Positions 43,258-52,841 of a stretch of DNA of 64,000 nucleotides are shown here, piece by piece. The stretch covers positions 496,001-560,000 of the forward strand of contig NZ_JADBDS010000004.1 of the NCBI RefSeq assembly GCF_014873705.1, given 5' to 3'. The notes below the pieces were generated by a model. That model did not search any database. It worked only from the letters and a program-made list of their open reading frames with translations, and had not been told where the DNA came from. Both the position numbers and the translations under genes were made by a program. Within the stretch, counting starts at the first letter, position 1, and each line of letters begins with the position of its first letter. Source of the DNA: Mycobacterium sp. OAS707 (GTDB lineage: Bacteria; Actinomycetota; Actinomycetes; Mycobacteriales; Mycobacteriaceae).

Positions 43258-45126
43258 GTGACTGCCCTCGTCGACGAACCGGTCCGCCCGCTCGCCGCGC
43301 CGACGACCGCGCCGGTGCGCGTCACGCCCTGGTCGCGGTGGGCGCTGGCCGCACTGCTCGGTGCGACGGCGGTGCTGTATCTGTGGAACCTGTCAGCCAG
43401 CGGCTACGGCAACACCTTCTATGCCGCAGCCTCGCAGGCCGGTTCGCAGAGTTTTTCGGCGTGGTTCTTCGGCTCTCTTGACGCGCAGAACTTCATCACT
43501 GTCGACAAGCCGCCCGCCTCGCTGTGGGTCAGCGGGCTGGCGGTGCGACTGTTCGGGATGAACAGTTGGTCGGTGCTGGCGCCGCAGGCGCTGATGGGGG
43601 TTGCGGCCGTCGCCGTGCTGTATTGCGCGGTGCGACGCGCGTTTTCCGACCCCAACCATGGTGCGGCCGCGGGACTACTTGCCGGCGCGACCATGGCGGT
43701 GACACCCGCCGCGGCGTTGATGTTCAGGTTCAACAACCCCGACGCGCTGCTGGTGCTGCTGTTGACCGTCGCCGCCTATTGCCTGATGCGCGCCACTCTC
43801 ACCGCGTCGTGGCGCTGGCTGACGCTCGTCGGGGTCGTGATGGGCATCGCCTTTCTCACCAAGATGATGCAGGCGTTCCTGGTGCTGCCCGGCTTCGGTG
43901 TCGCGTATCTGCTTGTGGCGCCGACGACTTGGGGCAAGCGCGCGCTTCATCTGCTCGGTGCGGCGGCGGCGTTGATAGCCGCGGCGGGTTGGTGGGTGCT
44001 TGCGGTGCAACTGATCCCGGCGAATGCGCGCCCCTACATCGGCGGGTCGACGGACAATACTGTGCTCGATCTGGCGTTCGGCTACAACGGGATCAATCGC
44101 CTACTCGGCCACCGTCGAGAGGGAAAGCCGCTCGGCGATTGGGGCAGTTCGAGCGTGCCGATGCTCGGCGGGCATACCGGGATGCGCCGACTGTTCACCG
44201 GTGAGATGGCCAACGAGATCTCGTGGCTGATCGCGGCGGCGTTGTTCGTCGTCGCATTCGGAACGTACCTGGCCGCGCGGCGAGCGCTGAGCCGCGCCGA
44301 GTTGTGTGCGCTGGTGACGTGGGGCGCCTGGCTGCTGGTCACCGGCGTGGTGTTCAGCTTCATGGGTGGGATCGTTCACCCCTATTACACGGTCGCGCTG
44401 GCGCCCTCGATCGCCGCACTTGTCGGCATCGGCGCGATATGGGCGTGGCGGCGAAGAGCGCGCTGGGACGGCCGCTGCGCGCTAGCCGCATTGGTCGTGC
44501 TTGCCGCAGTGCCGTCGGCATTCCTATTGCGCCACAATGCGTTTGGCTGGCCATGGTTGCCGTGGCTGATCGTCGCTGTCGCCGTAGTCAGCGCTGTCGG
44601 TCTACTGTGGCCGCGCCCACCGGTGATTGCGTTGGTGACCGGAGGTGTGGCTGCGTTGGCCGCGACAACGGCGTTCTCCGTCGCGACGGCCGCTACGCCG
44701 CATCACGGGACGATGCCCACCGCAGCCAGGACGTCACAGGTCTCGGGTGGCTGGATCAACGACGAGGCGACCAATCCCCAACTCGCAGCCATGTTGGCAT
44801 CGACTCACACCAAATGGTCGGCTGCGACGAACGGTTCTCAATCGGCAGCCGCCCTCGAAATCGCTTCTGGCACATCGGTGATGGCCGTCGGCGGCTGGAG
44901 CGGCGACCCGGTTCCGACGCTGCAACAGTTCATCGACGACGTACACGAGGGCAAGATCTCCTACTATGTCGAGGCGGGCCGCGGCCCGAATTCACCAGGC
45001 GTAAACGGCAAGGTCATCCGCAGCGAACTGCACACCGCTTCGCATACTCGCGAGGTCTCGGATTGGGTGGCTGCGCACTATCCCGGCACATTCGTCGGCG
45101 GATCCACGGTTTACCGGTTGAACTGA
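43258..45126 (+). CDS. GT39/ArnT-like polytopic glycosyltransferase
   Basis: A 622-residue membrane protein with about 12 helices. The first loop carries SASGYGNTFYAAASQ and FITVDKPPASLWVSGL, with DKPP as the conserved motif of the ArnT/PMT (GT83/GT39) superfamily. The C-terminal 120 residues form an extracytoplasmic domain (GGWINDEATNPQLAAMLAS, SVMAVGGWSGDPVP). Donor and acceptor are probably a polyprenyl-phosphate sugar and a cell-envelope glycan. A GTG start with no strong ribosome-binding site is proposed. It separates tam from the Rv0293c-like gene; in the Mtb arrangement as I remember it those two are adjacent, so this looks inserted. Confidence 0.82.
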   Translation: MTALVDEPVRPLAAPTTAPVRVTPWSRWALAALLGATAVLYLWNLSASGYGNTFYAAASQAGSQSFSAWFFGSLDAQNFITVDKPPASLWVSGLAVRLFGMNSWSVLAPQALMGVAAVAVLYCAVRRAFSDPNHGAAAGLLAGATMAVTPAAALMFRFNNPDALLVLLLTVAAYCLMRATLTASWRWLTLVGVVMGIAFLTKMMQAFLVLPGFGVAYLLVAPTTWGKRALHLLGAAAALIAAAGWWVLAVQLIPANARPYIGGSTDNTVLDLAFGYNGINRLLGHRREGKPLGDWGSSSVPMLGGHTGMRRLFTGEMANEISWLIAAALFVVAFGTYLAARRALSRAELCALVTWGAWLLVTGVVFSFMGGIVHPYYTVALAPSIAALVGIGAIWAWRRRARWDGRCALAALVVLAAVPSAFLLRHNAFGWPWLPWLIVAVAVVSAVGLLWPRPPVIALVTGGVAALAATTAFSVATAATPHHGTMPTAARTSQVSGGWINDEATNPQLAAMLASTHTKWSAATNGSQSAAALEIASGTSVMAVGGWSGDPVPTLQQFIDDVHEGKISYYVEAGRGPNSPGVNGKVIRSELHTASHTREVSDWVAAHYPGTFVGGSTVYRLN

Positions 45127-45142
45127 GGGCTACCATGCGGAA

Positions 45143-46351
45143 ATGTCCAGCACGCGGGACTCCGACGCCCTTCCCGTCGATCCTCCGATCCCTGTCCCCG
45201 ACGTTCCCGGTGCCGACGCAACCGTGCGTGGACTGCCGCGCCGCGTCGACCTCACGCTGCGGCAACGTCTGATCGTCGACTCGTCCGCGGTCGTGGACGT
45301 CGCGCTTCGCACCGCGATCGCGTCGCTGCTGAGCGCCACGATGCTGCCGGCGACGCTCACCGCTGCGCTGCGCCGGTCCGAGGGCCGCGCCGAACTCGAC
45401 CACCTCCGGTTTTACGCCGAGCTCGCCAGCGCCCGCGACCCGGAACTGTCCTTCCCCAAGCCGAAACAAGAACCGCGAATCTCCTCACGCCCGGCCAGTC
45501 CGATTGCCGAGTGGATGGCCAAGGGCCGAGTGAACAACATCCGCTTCGACAGCAGCTTCGAAGCGGTCAACCCGGCGCTGCGCGATCAGTGCCACGGTTA
45601 CGTCCGCAACAACGTGGTGCGCGCACAACACTGGGTCCACGACGATGGTCCGCATCCCACATTGTGCGTGATCCATGGGTTCATGGGTTCGCCGTATTTG
45701 TTCAACGGCCTGTTCTTCTCACTGCCATGGTTCTACCGGTCCGGCTACGACGTGCTGTTGTACACCTTGCCGTTTCACGGTGCCCGCGCCGAAAAGGGCT
45801 CGCCGTTCAGTGGATACGGCTACTTCGCAAACGGTTTCGCCGGTTTCGCGGAAGCCATGGCCCAGGCTGTGCACGACTTCCGCTCACTGATCGACTATCT
45901 CGAGTTCACCGGGGTCGACAGGGTGGCACTGACCGGCATGTCGCTGGGCGGGTACACATCCGCGTTGATCGCGTGCGTCGATGACCGAATTCAGGCAGTG
46001 ATTCCCAACGTTCCCGTCGTCACCCCGGACAGGACCGTCGACGAGTGGTTCCCCGCCAACTACGTGGTACGGCTGCGTGACCTGATCGCAGGCACGGACG
46101 ATCAGCTGGTGCACGAGGCGACGAAATACCCGTCACCACTGAACTATCCGCCGTTGGTACCCAAGGATCGGCGGCTGATCATCACCGGGCTCGGCGACCG
46201 GCTGGCGCCGCCCGAACAGGCCGAAATACTGTGGGAGCACTGGGACCGCTGCGCCTTCCATTGGTTCCCCGGCAATCACATCCTGCATGTGAGTCAGCCG
46301 GACTACCTGCGCCGGATGACGCGGTTCATGCGCGACTTCATGTTCGAATGA
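45143..46351 (+). CDS. Alpha/beta hydrolase, Rv0293c-like
   Basis: A 402-residue protein whose C-terminal part is an alpha/beta hydrolase: HGFMGSPYLFNGLFFSLPWFYRSGYDVLLYTLPFHG and the elbow GMSLGG, with TGLGDRLAPPEQ (acid) and FPGNHILHV (His). The N-terminal 150 residues are charged and lack a signal peptide. It resembles Rv0293c, which lies next to eccE3 in Mtb; here the two are likewise convergent with 14 bases of overlap. Role unknown, but conserved linkage hints at a function with or near ESX-3. Confidence 0.83.
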   Translation: MSSTRDSDALPVDPPIPVPDVPGADATVRGLPRRVDLTLRQRLIVDSSAVVDVALRTAIASLLSATMLPATLTAALRRSEGRAELDHLRFYAELASARDPELSFPKPKQEPRISSRPASPIAEWMAKGRVNNIRFDSSFEAVNPALRDQCHGYVRNNVVRAQHWVHDDGPHPTLCVIHGFMGSPYLFNGLFFSLPWFYRSGYDVLLYTLPFHGARAEKGSPFSGYGYFANGFAGFAEAMAQAVHDFRSLIDYLEFTGVDRVALTGMSLGGYTSALIACVDDRIQAVIPNVPVVTPDRTVDEWFPANYVVRLRDLIAGTDDQLVHEATKYPSPLNYPPLVPKDRRLIITGLGDRLAPPEQAEILWEHWDRCAFHWFPGNHILHVSQPDYLRRMTRFMRDFMFE

Positions 46352-47150
46352 GCCTGTCCACCGACAGCGGATTCAGCGCATCAAGCGCAAGCCGGTGGCG
46401 CCCATTCAACGGTGCGGCACCCGCGATCGGGTCCGGCTTGCCGGGTGTTCTGATCGCACATGCCCGGTCGACGCGCAGGTCGGCTGGGCTGCCCGTGATC
46501 TCCAGCGCCATCCAGATTTCCGACGACGGCAGCGACGCAACGTCGTCGAGGCTCGCTACGCGATAGGCGGCGACGTAGCCCGACCCGTCGTGCAGACCAC
46601 ACCACGTTTCCTTGGCATCCGGCCGTGCCGGGGTGTCGGCGCTGTCGACGATCGTGGCGTCCCAGCCCTCCTCACGGAGATGGTTCGCCAGCCGCCTCCC
46701 GACCACTTCAGCAGTGTCGCGCAACGGAATTCGCGGCGAACGTGCGCGCAGAGCGGTCAGGTTGTCGGCCGCGCCGATTGTGATCCCGATCCAGGTCGTG
46801 CGCGAGCCGCTGAGATCGCGGCTGGTGATGCGGATCTTGTCGCAACGGATGCCGTACCGGTCGAGGTAACCGGCGATCAGCGGCAATGGCAGTCCATCGG
46901 GCTCTACCCGAAGCAGGACAGTGGTGTAGTCCGATGATTGGTGAGCGCCGTTCGTCTGTTTCCGGCGCAGCAGCATCGCCACGCGACGGCCGATCGATGT
47001 CGTCACGAATGTTCCACGCCACCAGCCGAATAGCACCAGACTGCCTGCCACCGCGATGCCGGGCAGCCACCCGTCGGCTGTCGACGTCCATGGGTAGGTC
47101 ATCGCCGCTGGAACGATGAGCAGGGCTGCCAGCGCCATGCGAACCGTCAT
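46338..47150 (-). CDS. eccE3: ESX-3 secretion membrane protein EccE3
   Basis: A 270-residue protein with two N-terminal helices (MALAALLIVPAAMTYPW and GIAVAGSLVLFGWWRG) and a long periplasmic-side domain. EccE is a component of the ESX inner-membrane complex (EccB, EccC, EccD, EccE). At 270 residues it is shorter than Mtb EccE3 (about 330, from memory); it may lack a C-terminal part or the proteins may differ in tail length. The start overlaps mycP3 stop by four bases. It is the last gene of the operon. Confidence 0.88.
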   Translation of the reverse strand: MTVRMALAALLIVPAAMTYPWTSTADGWLPGIAVAGSLVLFGWWRGTFVTTSIGRRVAMLLRRKQTNGAHQSSDYTTVLLRVEPDGLPLPLIAGYLDRYGIRCDKIRITSRDLSGSRTTWIGITIGAADNLTALRARSPRIPLRDTAEVVGRRLANHLREEGWDATIVDSADTPARPDAKETWCGLHDGSGYVAAYRVASLDDVASLPSSEIWMALEITGSPADLRVDRACAIRTPGKPDPIAGAAPLNGRHRLALDALNPLSVDRLIRT

Positions 47151-48478
47151 GTGAGGGAGTCCTTTCGTCGGCGCATTCCGATCGTGACCAGCGTGACAAC
47201 GGCCAGCCCTGCGGTGCCGATGAGCGCAACCGTGCGTGGGGTGTTGTCTTCGGCCTGCGGTGCCGGTGGTTCGGCGATCGCTCTGGCGGCCGCAGTATGC
47301 GACGCGGAAGCCTCGGGTACGTCCCAGGTGAGAGCGGCGACGGTGTCCACGCCGCCCGCGCCAACCAGGTTCGACGGTGAACGGGCCGCGCCGTGTGCCG
47401 TCGCGGTGATGCGATGGATCACCTGAGCCGCAGTTAGATTGGGAAACTTGCTGCGCACCAACGCTGCAACGCCCGATATGTAGGCGGCCGCATAGCTGGT
47501 GCCGCTGATCGGTGACATCTCGTTCCCGTCGTTCGGTATGCCGTTGGCCAGGCCGCCGCCTGGACCGTTGCTCACCGAGACGATGCGCTCACCGGGCGCT
47601 GCGACGCCGAGCCAAGGACCTGCCATGGTGAACTCCGATGGCCGACCATTGGCCGCCACGGACCCGGCCGACAACACAAAGGGTTGCCACCACGACGGCA
47701 CCGACACCGAGGTGACGGTTGCCCAATCCCCGGCGTTCGACTCGCATGCCGCCCCGTCGCGAACGTTGCCCGCCGCCGCGATGATCACCGCGTCCTTCTG
47801 CACCGCAGCGTATTTCAGTGCTGCGCCCAGCTCTGTCTGATCAACCGGCTTGTCGGCGGGCAGACACGTCACCGCCGAGATGTTGATGACACTCGCCCCG
47901 AGGTCGGCAGCACGCACGACCGCGCGGGCCAAGCTCGCGACGTCGACCGCTGCGCGCGCTTGCATCGGATCGCTGGCAGAGATGCGCGGGGCGTACTTGG
48001 CCGATGTCTGGCGGATCGAGATCAGCCGTGCGCCTGGTGCAATGCCAGAGAAGCCGTCATTGCCCGGTTGGCCCGCGATCAGGCCGGCGACCAGCGTGCC
48101 GTGCCCATCGCAGTCGGTGAGCCCGTCGGTGGCCGCGACGAAGTCACCACCACCCTCGACGTTCGGTAGCCGTGGACCGGGCTGCACGCCGGTGTCGATC
48201 ACCGCGACGGCCTGACCATCGCCGCGACTGTGTCGCCACACCTCAGAGAGGTTGAACGACAACTGGTTTGGTGTCGTCATATGTGGATCCGTACCTGGCA
48301 TCACGCCGGTGGCCACACATGCGCCGCGTTGCGTCATCGGCTGCGGCGGGCCCGGATTGCCCGGTGGCGGTGCGGTCTCGGCATCCACTTGCGGCGGGCT
48401 GATGGCGCCCGCCGGCGGTCCGGCACTCATCAGCACGGCCAGCGCCGCCGCGAACACGGAGATTACGCGCAGAGTCAC
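47147..48478 (-). CDS. mycP3: ESX-3 mycosin MycP3 (subtilisin-like serine protease)
   Basis: A 443-residue mycosin. Signal peptide ends near PAGAIS. Catalytic Asp95 (VAVIDTGVQP), His126 (DCDGHGTLVAG) and Ser328 (SPISGTSYAAAYISG) give the subtilase triad. A C-terminal membrane helix (TVALIGTAGLAVVTLVTIG) and basic tail (MRRRKDSLT) anchor it. Mycosins are needed for ESX secretion and stabilise the membrane complex; whether activity is required differs by system. Two Cys pairs near 54 and 205/245 may form disulfides. Overlaps eccD3 and eccE3 by four bases each. Confidence 0.93.
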   Translation of the reverse strand: MTLRVISVFAAALAVLMSAGPPAGAISPPQVDAETAPPPGNPGPPQPMTQRGACVATGVMPGTDPHMTTPNQLSFNLSEVWRHSRGDGQAVAVIDTGVQPGPRLPNVEGGGDFVAATDGLTDCDGHGTLVAGLIAGQPGNDGFSGIAPGARLISIRQTSAKYAPRISASDPMQARAAVDVASLARAVVRAADLGASVINISAVTCLPADKPVDQTELGAALKYAAVQKDAVIIAAAGNVRDGAACESNAGDWATVTSVSVPSWWQPFVLSAGSVAANGRPSEFTMAGPWLGVAAPGERIVSVSNGPGGGLANGIPNDGNEMSPISGTSYAAAYISGVAALVRSKFPNLTAAQVIHRITATAHGAARSPSNLVGAGGVDTVAALTWDVPEASASHTAAARAIAEPPAPQAEDNTPRTVALIGTAGLAVVTLVTIGMRRRKDSLT

Positions 48479-49869
48479 CGATTCAGCACCAACGCGAACA
48501 GGCCGGCGAGGTAGGCCATCACCGGGATCAACGACGCGTCGATGGCCGACGCCACAAACCCGACCAATCGTCGCATCGGAAGCGAGTAGCTATCCGGCTC
48601 GCCGATACGCGGATTCAGCGCCACAACCACCCACATCACGACCAGTGCGGCCAGCACGGCAAGCGCACACCAGGCCGCTTCGTAGCGTCCGGTGACGGCG
48701 AAGAGGACCACCACCGCGACCGTCACGAGGTAGGGGTGCGCGAGCAGCCACGCCTTGCACGTCGCTGAATCCCACACCCGCGCACGCAGTACCGCGCCGA
48801 CGGCAGCGGCCGCCACCAGGTACCACGCCCACGGCGACGACCCTTCCGGACCGACCAACGCAAGCGAGCCGACAACCGAGAGCAGCACACCGCCCGCGAT
48901 CAAGCCAGTCTGGTGGGACTCGCTGACTCGGACGCGGCGCGGCAGATCCTCGAGCACCCGTAGCGGTCGCGCCGACGGAGTTGCGTCACCCGGTGCGGGG
49001 ATCACCGGCAGCGGGAACCGCGCCCACAGCGCTGACAACTGCGCCGACTGCACCGTAACCAGGAGCGCGAACAGGACAACGACGCAACCCAGTGTCGCTG
49101 TCGGCAACTCCCACATGGTCGCTGCGGCCGCGGGCAGCAGGACGCCGAAAGCCGTGACCGCAGCGGCGGTGAACACCGCGATTGCGCGCTCTTCGATGGT
49201 GATGCTGATGATCGACCATGCCGTCACACCTGCGGCCGCCAGCAGAACCTGGGCCGGCCCGAATTCACCAGGCACCGCGAGCAGGAACGCAGCGGCCACC
49301 GGCGCCAGCCCCGCCACCGCCAGCGCCGTGGCCACCCGCGACGACCGAAGGCGGCTCACCAACGCCGCGACCACCGTCGCGGCGGCCACTTCACCGGCCA
49401 TGAACAGCCCAAGCGCAGCGCCGGTCGCCAGCCGGTGCGCGACGGAGAGTCCGGTGATCACGAGGATCAGGCCGATGAGTGCGACGACGGCGGCCCGCTG
49501 GATATGTGCTGTGCCCCAAGGTCGTTCGCGTGCCGCCGAGAAGAGCGCCGCGGCGTCGGCGATGTCCTCGACGATGTTCGCCGCGGACGGGCCGGCGGGC
49601 AGCGGCTGCAGGGCGAGCAGATCACCGTCGACCACACCGACGGTGTCCAGCGTGGCGTCCAGGCTGAACGGCGCACCGCCGATGGGCGCCAGACTCAGCG
49701 GAACCTCGACGCCGTCCTCACTGACCGGCGACACCATGCGTTGCACAGCGGGCAGGATCTCTCGCAAAGGCAGCCCGGCCGGCAGCGCCAGATCGGTCAT
49801 TCTGCCACTGTCGTCGGCGGTGGCGAGCACGGCCACCCGCACGATCGGCATTACAGCGTTGTCGGGCAT
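48475..49869 (-). CDS. eccD3: ESX-3 membrane channel component EccD3
   Basis: A 464-residue protein close to EccD3 length (472 in Mtb). N-terminal 100 residues form a ubiquitin-like domain (MPIVRVAVLATADDSGR to DLLALQPLPAG), followed by about 11 helices. EccD dimers form the cytoplasmic and membrane vestibule of the ESX complex. Start MPDNAVMPIV has GGAAAACCG upstream; an inner ATG at 49851 sits in TAATG with the espG3 stop and is the alternative. It overlaps espG3 by 19 bases or is coupled to it. Confidence 0.93.
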   Translation of the reverse strand: MPDNAVMPIVRVAVLATADDSGRMTDLALPAGLPLREILPAVQRMVSPVSEDGVEVPLSLAPIGGAPFSLDATLDTVGVVDGDLLALQPLPAGPSAANIVEDIADAAALFSAARERPWGTAHIQRAAVVALIGLILVITGLSVAHRLATGAALGLFMAGEVAAATVVAALVSRLRSSRVATALAVAGLAPVAAAFLLAVPGEFGPAQVLLAAAGVTAWSIISITIEERAIAVFTAAAVTAFGVLLPAAAATMWELPTATLGCVVVLFALLVTVQSAQLSALWARFPLPVIPAPGDATPSARPLRVLEDLPRRVRVSESHQTGLIAGGVLLSVVGSLALVGPEGSSPWAWYLVAAAAVGAVLRARVWDSATCKAWLLAHPYLVTVAVVVLFAVTGRYEAAWCALAVLAALVVMWVVVALNPRIGEPDSYSLPMRRLVGFVASAIDASLIPVMAYLAGLFALVLNR

Positions 49870-50705
49870 CGGTTTTCCGTTCTGTCGAAGTCGCGGGTGA
49901 GCTGGATGTCGGGAAACCAGGACCCGTCGGGAAGCGTGGCGGTGAGGCGCTCGATCGCAGCGGCGATCGCCATAGGTGTGCCGGGTGCGAATGTCGAAAC
50001 CCATTCGCCGTCGAACGCCTTGGCCGGGCTGACGAGGATGCGGCCTTCGGTGGTGTCGACGATGCTGACGCCGACATCCGTTGTGATGCGGTGACCGTCG
50101 CGGTGCTGTCCGGCGACAACCTCCACATATGTGCGTCGCTCGTCGAACGCCGCCTCGGCCACGGGACGCGCTGAGGCGGGAATTCCCAAGTAGTCCAGGG
50201 TTTCCCGCAGCCGAGCCCCGGATCGCAACTGTTCGTCGGCCTGTGCGCCTGCGCGCGAAGGCAGGGAGAACTCGGTGAACTGGGCTGGGCGCCGCCGACT
50301 CAGACCCGATGCCAATACGGGCACCAGCGCGTGCGGGTGATCGATGTCCATGGCGGTGAATGTGACGAGGCCGGCGTTGCGCAGCGCGACGACCGTGCTC
50401 CCGCCTGCGCGAGACACCACTCCGCGCAGCATCGCGCCGCGGCCGCTGACGAATCGCATCTCCAGCCACTGAGCCGGTCGGCAGGTCACCGTAATCCACC
50501 GCGTGACCGACTCATCGATGCGACCGCCGGATAGCACGCCGAGCCGGGTCAGTTCGTCGGTCTGCGCCGCAACGAACGCCGTCCGCTCCGCAACGTCGGC
50601 GTATGGCTGCGTGATCGCCAGCACCCATGGGAAAGTGCCCGCGCCGCACGACTCGGCGACAAACCACGCCGCGTCGACGGTCAGCTCAACAGCGTTGGCT
50701 CGCAC
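49851..50705 (-). CDS. espG3: ESX-3 specific chaperone EspG3
   Basis: A 284-residue protein of the EspG family (Mtb EspG3 is about 295). EspG3 binds the PPE-tip of PE-PPE heterodimers, here probably PE5-PPE4, and delivers them in soluble form to the ESX-3 apparatus. Features such as PAQWLEMRFVSGRGAMLRGVVSRAGG are typical of the central beta-sheet. The start is GTG immediately after the esxH stop (TGAGTG, no gap). It is cytoplasmic and not itself secreted. Confidence 0.92.
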   Translation of the reverse strand: MRANAVELTVDAAWFVAESCGAGTFPWVLAITQPYADVAERTAFVAAQTDELTRLGVLSGGRIDESVTRWITVTCRPAQWLEMRFVSGRGAMLRGVVSRAGGSTVVALRNAGLVTFTAMDIDHPHALVPVLASGLSRRRPAQFTEFSLPSRAGAQADEQLRSGARLRETLDYLGIPASARPVAEAAFDERRTYVEVVAGQHRDGHRITTDVGVSIVDTTEGRILVSPAKAFDGEWVSTFAPGTPMAIAAAIERLTATLPDGSWFPDIQLTRDFDRTENRCPTTL

Positions 50706-50993
50706 TCAACCCCACTTGGCGCCCTCGGCCTGATCCCGGGCGCTCATCGACATCGTGTTGGTCTCGTGTGTGCTTGCCATGGCGCGGTAGGCGCGGACGA
50801 GTTCCTCCATGCCGGCGTTCCATTGCGCCTGCCACGCCTGATAGGTCATCCCGGTGTCGCCTTGCCATCCGCTGGCAAGCGCGGCCTGCTCGCTGGCGAT
50901 GTCGGCGCCGACCGCGTGCAACGCACCGGCGTAGCCTGCCATTTCACCGGCGTGCGCCAGCATGGCCGGGTAGTTGAACATGATCTGAGACAT
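50706..50993 (-). CDS. esxH: ESX-3 secreted effector EsxH (TB10.4-like, WXG100)
   Basis: A 95-residue WXG100 protein with the MSQIMFNYPAMLAHAGEM start of TB10.4. The WxG motif is GWQGDTG (near 43-46). It forms a heterodimer with EsxG and is exported by ESX-3; in Mtb it can bind zinc and interferes with host ESCRT. Good ribosome-binding site (AAAGGGTCAAGTC). It follows esxG by 17 bases. Confidence 0.96.
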   Translation of the reverse strand: MSQIMFNYPAMLAHAGEMAGYAGALHAVGADIASEQAALASGWQGDTGMTYQAWQAQWNAGMEELVRAYRAMASTHETNTMSMSARDQAEGAKWG

Positions 50994-51010
50994 GACTTGA
51001 CCCTTTCCGA

Positions 51011-51304
51011 TCAGATAGCGGTGTAGCTGCTGGCCGCGGCGGCGTCCTCGGCCGCGTATGTGCCTGCGGCGTCGCCGATGTTGGCCTGCGCGATGTCCAG
51101 CAGCGTGTTGATCTTCGCGGAGACCTCGACGAACCGGGCATGCGCGGCCTGGAAGGCAGCAGAAGATTCACCCATGTGGAAGGCCTGAGCGGACTGGGCC
51201 GCCTGCTCGGCCTGCGCGATGGTGCTGCGCATCAATGCAGCCTTCGCACCGAACGCCGCCTCCGAGGCGACGAGTTGCGGAATGTGAGCGTCGAGCATGC
51301 TCAT
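51011..51304 (-). CDS. esxG: ESX-3 secreted partner EsxG (WXG100-like)
   Basis: A 97-residue protein, identical in length to Mtb EsxG. SMLDAHIPQLVASEAAFGAKA and GESSAAFQAAHARFVEV are diagnostic. The classical W-x-G is replaced by an MGE turn (HMGESS), as in EsxG. Forms the heterodimer with EsxH. AGGGAAGATCA precedes the ATG. It overlaps the PPE4 stop (ATGA) and comes before esxH, as expected. Confidence 0.96.
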   Translation of the reverse strand: MSMLDAHIPQLVASEAAFGAKAALMRSTIAQAEQAAQSAQAFHMGESSAAFQAAHARFVEVSAKINTLLDIAQANIGDAAGTYAAEDAAAASSYTAI

Positions 51305-52839
51305 TGATCTTCCCTTCTCTCTTCTGTAGCGGGATCCCACGTTGAGGGCATCATCGGGTTGACGGGGCCGCCGCCGAACGAATCTCCTTGCAGCATCGTC
51401 AATCCGGTGGCTTTGGGCGTGCCGGTGGCCACGGTGCCGGAGAACCCCATCGGGCCTGAACCGCGTGTCGACGCGGTGACGCGCGGTTCCTCGACGGGCG
51501 GGCTCGGATCGAGATCGGCGTCCATGTCCATGTATTCGTCGCCGTAGTCCCTCGCGATCGCGCCGCGTTTCTTGCGGGCGCGGCGCCGTTCGCGTGCGAA
51601 TACGGCTGCCGAAGCCGCTGCGACGGCCGGAATGTCGGCAGCCGGCGCCTTCGCACCGGTCTCGTCACGCAGCGTCGGGGTGAAGCCTTCATCGGGGTCC
51701 AGGCCGGGGATCGCGTACGGTACGGCGCTCGCGGCAGCAGGAGCCGCGGGTGCCGCAGGACTGGCAGGCGCTGCGGCACCACCGGCCGCTGACGCGGCAG
51801 GGGCCGCCACAGTCGGTGCGACGCCCGCGACCGGCCAGACTCCCGGCTGATCGGCCCTGACCGGAGCAGGCGATCCAGGCACCGGTGCTTCCGCGGGCAC
51901 CTCGGCCGGCGCAGGCTGATCGAGGTACTGCGGCAGAAGTGCGCCGACCACACCGAGGGTGATCGCCAACAACGGTTGGATCAGCAGCTGCGGATAGGTC
52001 AGCGACGCGCCGATCCACGAGAACACCTGGTAGGCAACGGCAAACAGGAACGGCCCCCAGGTGACCAGTGCCTCCGACGGATTGGTCAGAAAATCGGTGA
52101 TCAGCTGGATCGAGTTGCCGATCGGATCCTGCAGGAAGTTGATGATCGGCTCGAACAACCGATAGGTGTAGTCGGAGTACCACTTCAGCAGCTGCGCAAT
52201 GAGATCGGCGAGGTTCTGTCCGGCGCCGGCATCGGCGGCCTGCAGTTGTGCGGACGACTGACTGATGTCGGCAACGGCGCGACCGGTTTCCCCGACGCCC
52301 GGCGTCAACAGCAACGGCGCAGGCGATATCGTCGGCGTCGCGGCCACCGCAGCACTCGCGACAGCCTGATAGCTGGTCATGGTCGTGGCGGCCTGAATCC
52401 ACATGCGGACGTAGTCGGCCTCGTTGAGTGCGATCGGAATGGTGTTGAGGCCGAAGAAGTTCGTCGCCACCAGCACGGCATGGGTGGTGTGGTTGAGCGC
52501 GAGCTCGGCCAGGGCCGGCATCGCGGCAACGGCTGTGGTGTAAGCGGCCGCGGCGGTTTCGTGCTGCACCGCCGCCGCCGCGCTGTTGACGCTCGCCTGC
52601 GCCAGCCATCCGAGGTACGGCGTGTGCGCGGCGATGTACTGTTCGGCGCTCGGCCCCTCCCACGAGCCGGCCTGAACCGCGCCAAGTGTCCATGTCAGTT
52701 CCGCTGCCGCCGAGGCATATTCGGCGCTCAGCGACTGCCACGCTCCCGCTGCCGCCAACAGGGACCCGGGCCCGGGGCCACCGGACAGCAGTGCCGAGTG
52801 CACCTCAGGTGGCAGGGCCATCCACACGGGGGCGGTCAT
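51301..52839 (-). CDS. PPE4-like protein (ESX-3 substrate)
   Basis: A 512-residue PPE protein (Mtb PPE4 is 513). The N-terminal PPE domain shows VWMALPPEVHSALL, the WxG motif SWEGPSAEQY and FFGLNTIPIALNEADYVRMW. A 180-residue hydrophobic/Ala-rich middle leads to a low-complexity Ala/Pro/Arg C-terminus, including basic RERRRARKKRG. It pairs with PE5, the preceding gene (two bases between stop and start). The pair is recognised by EspG3 and secreted or surface-displayed through ESX-3, with a role in iron acquisition in Mtb. Ends four bases into esxG. Confidence 0.93.
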   Translation of the reverse strand: MTAPVWMALPPEVHSALLSGGPGPGSLLAAAGAWQSLSAEYASAAAELTWTLGAVQAGSWEGPSAEQYIAAHTPYLGWLAQASVNSAAAAVQHETAAAAYTTAVAAMPALAELALNHTTHAVLVATNFFGLNTIPIALNEADYVRMWIQAATTMTSYQAVASAAVAATPTISPAPLLLTPGVGETGRAVADISQSSAQLQAADAGAGQNLADLIAQLLKWYSDYTYRLFEPIINFLQDPIGNSIQLITDFLTNPSEALVTWGPFLFAVAYQVFSWIGASLTYPQLLIQPLLAITLGVVGALLPQYLDQPAPAEVPAEAPVPGSPAPVRADQPGVWPVAGVAPTVAAPAASAAGGAAAPASPAAPAAPAAASAVPYAIPGLDPDEGFTPTLRDETGAKAPAADIPAVAAASAAVFARERRRARKKRGAIARDYGDEYMDMDADLDPSPPVEEPRVTASTRGSGPMGFSGTVATGTPKATGLTMLQGDSFGGGPVNPMMPSTWDPATEERREDQ

Positions 52840-52841
52840 GG

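Noticed and set aside
50706..51304. Possible separate toxin-antitoxin pair of two ~95-codon genes
   Set aside because: They are EsxH and EsxG with clear WXG100 features inside an ESX-3 operon.
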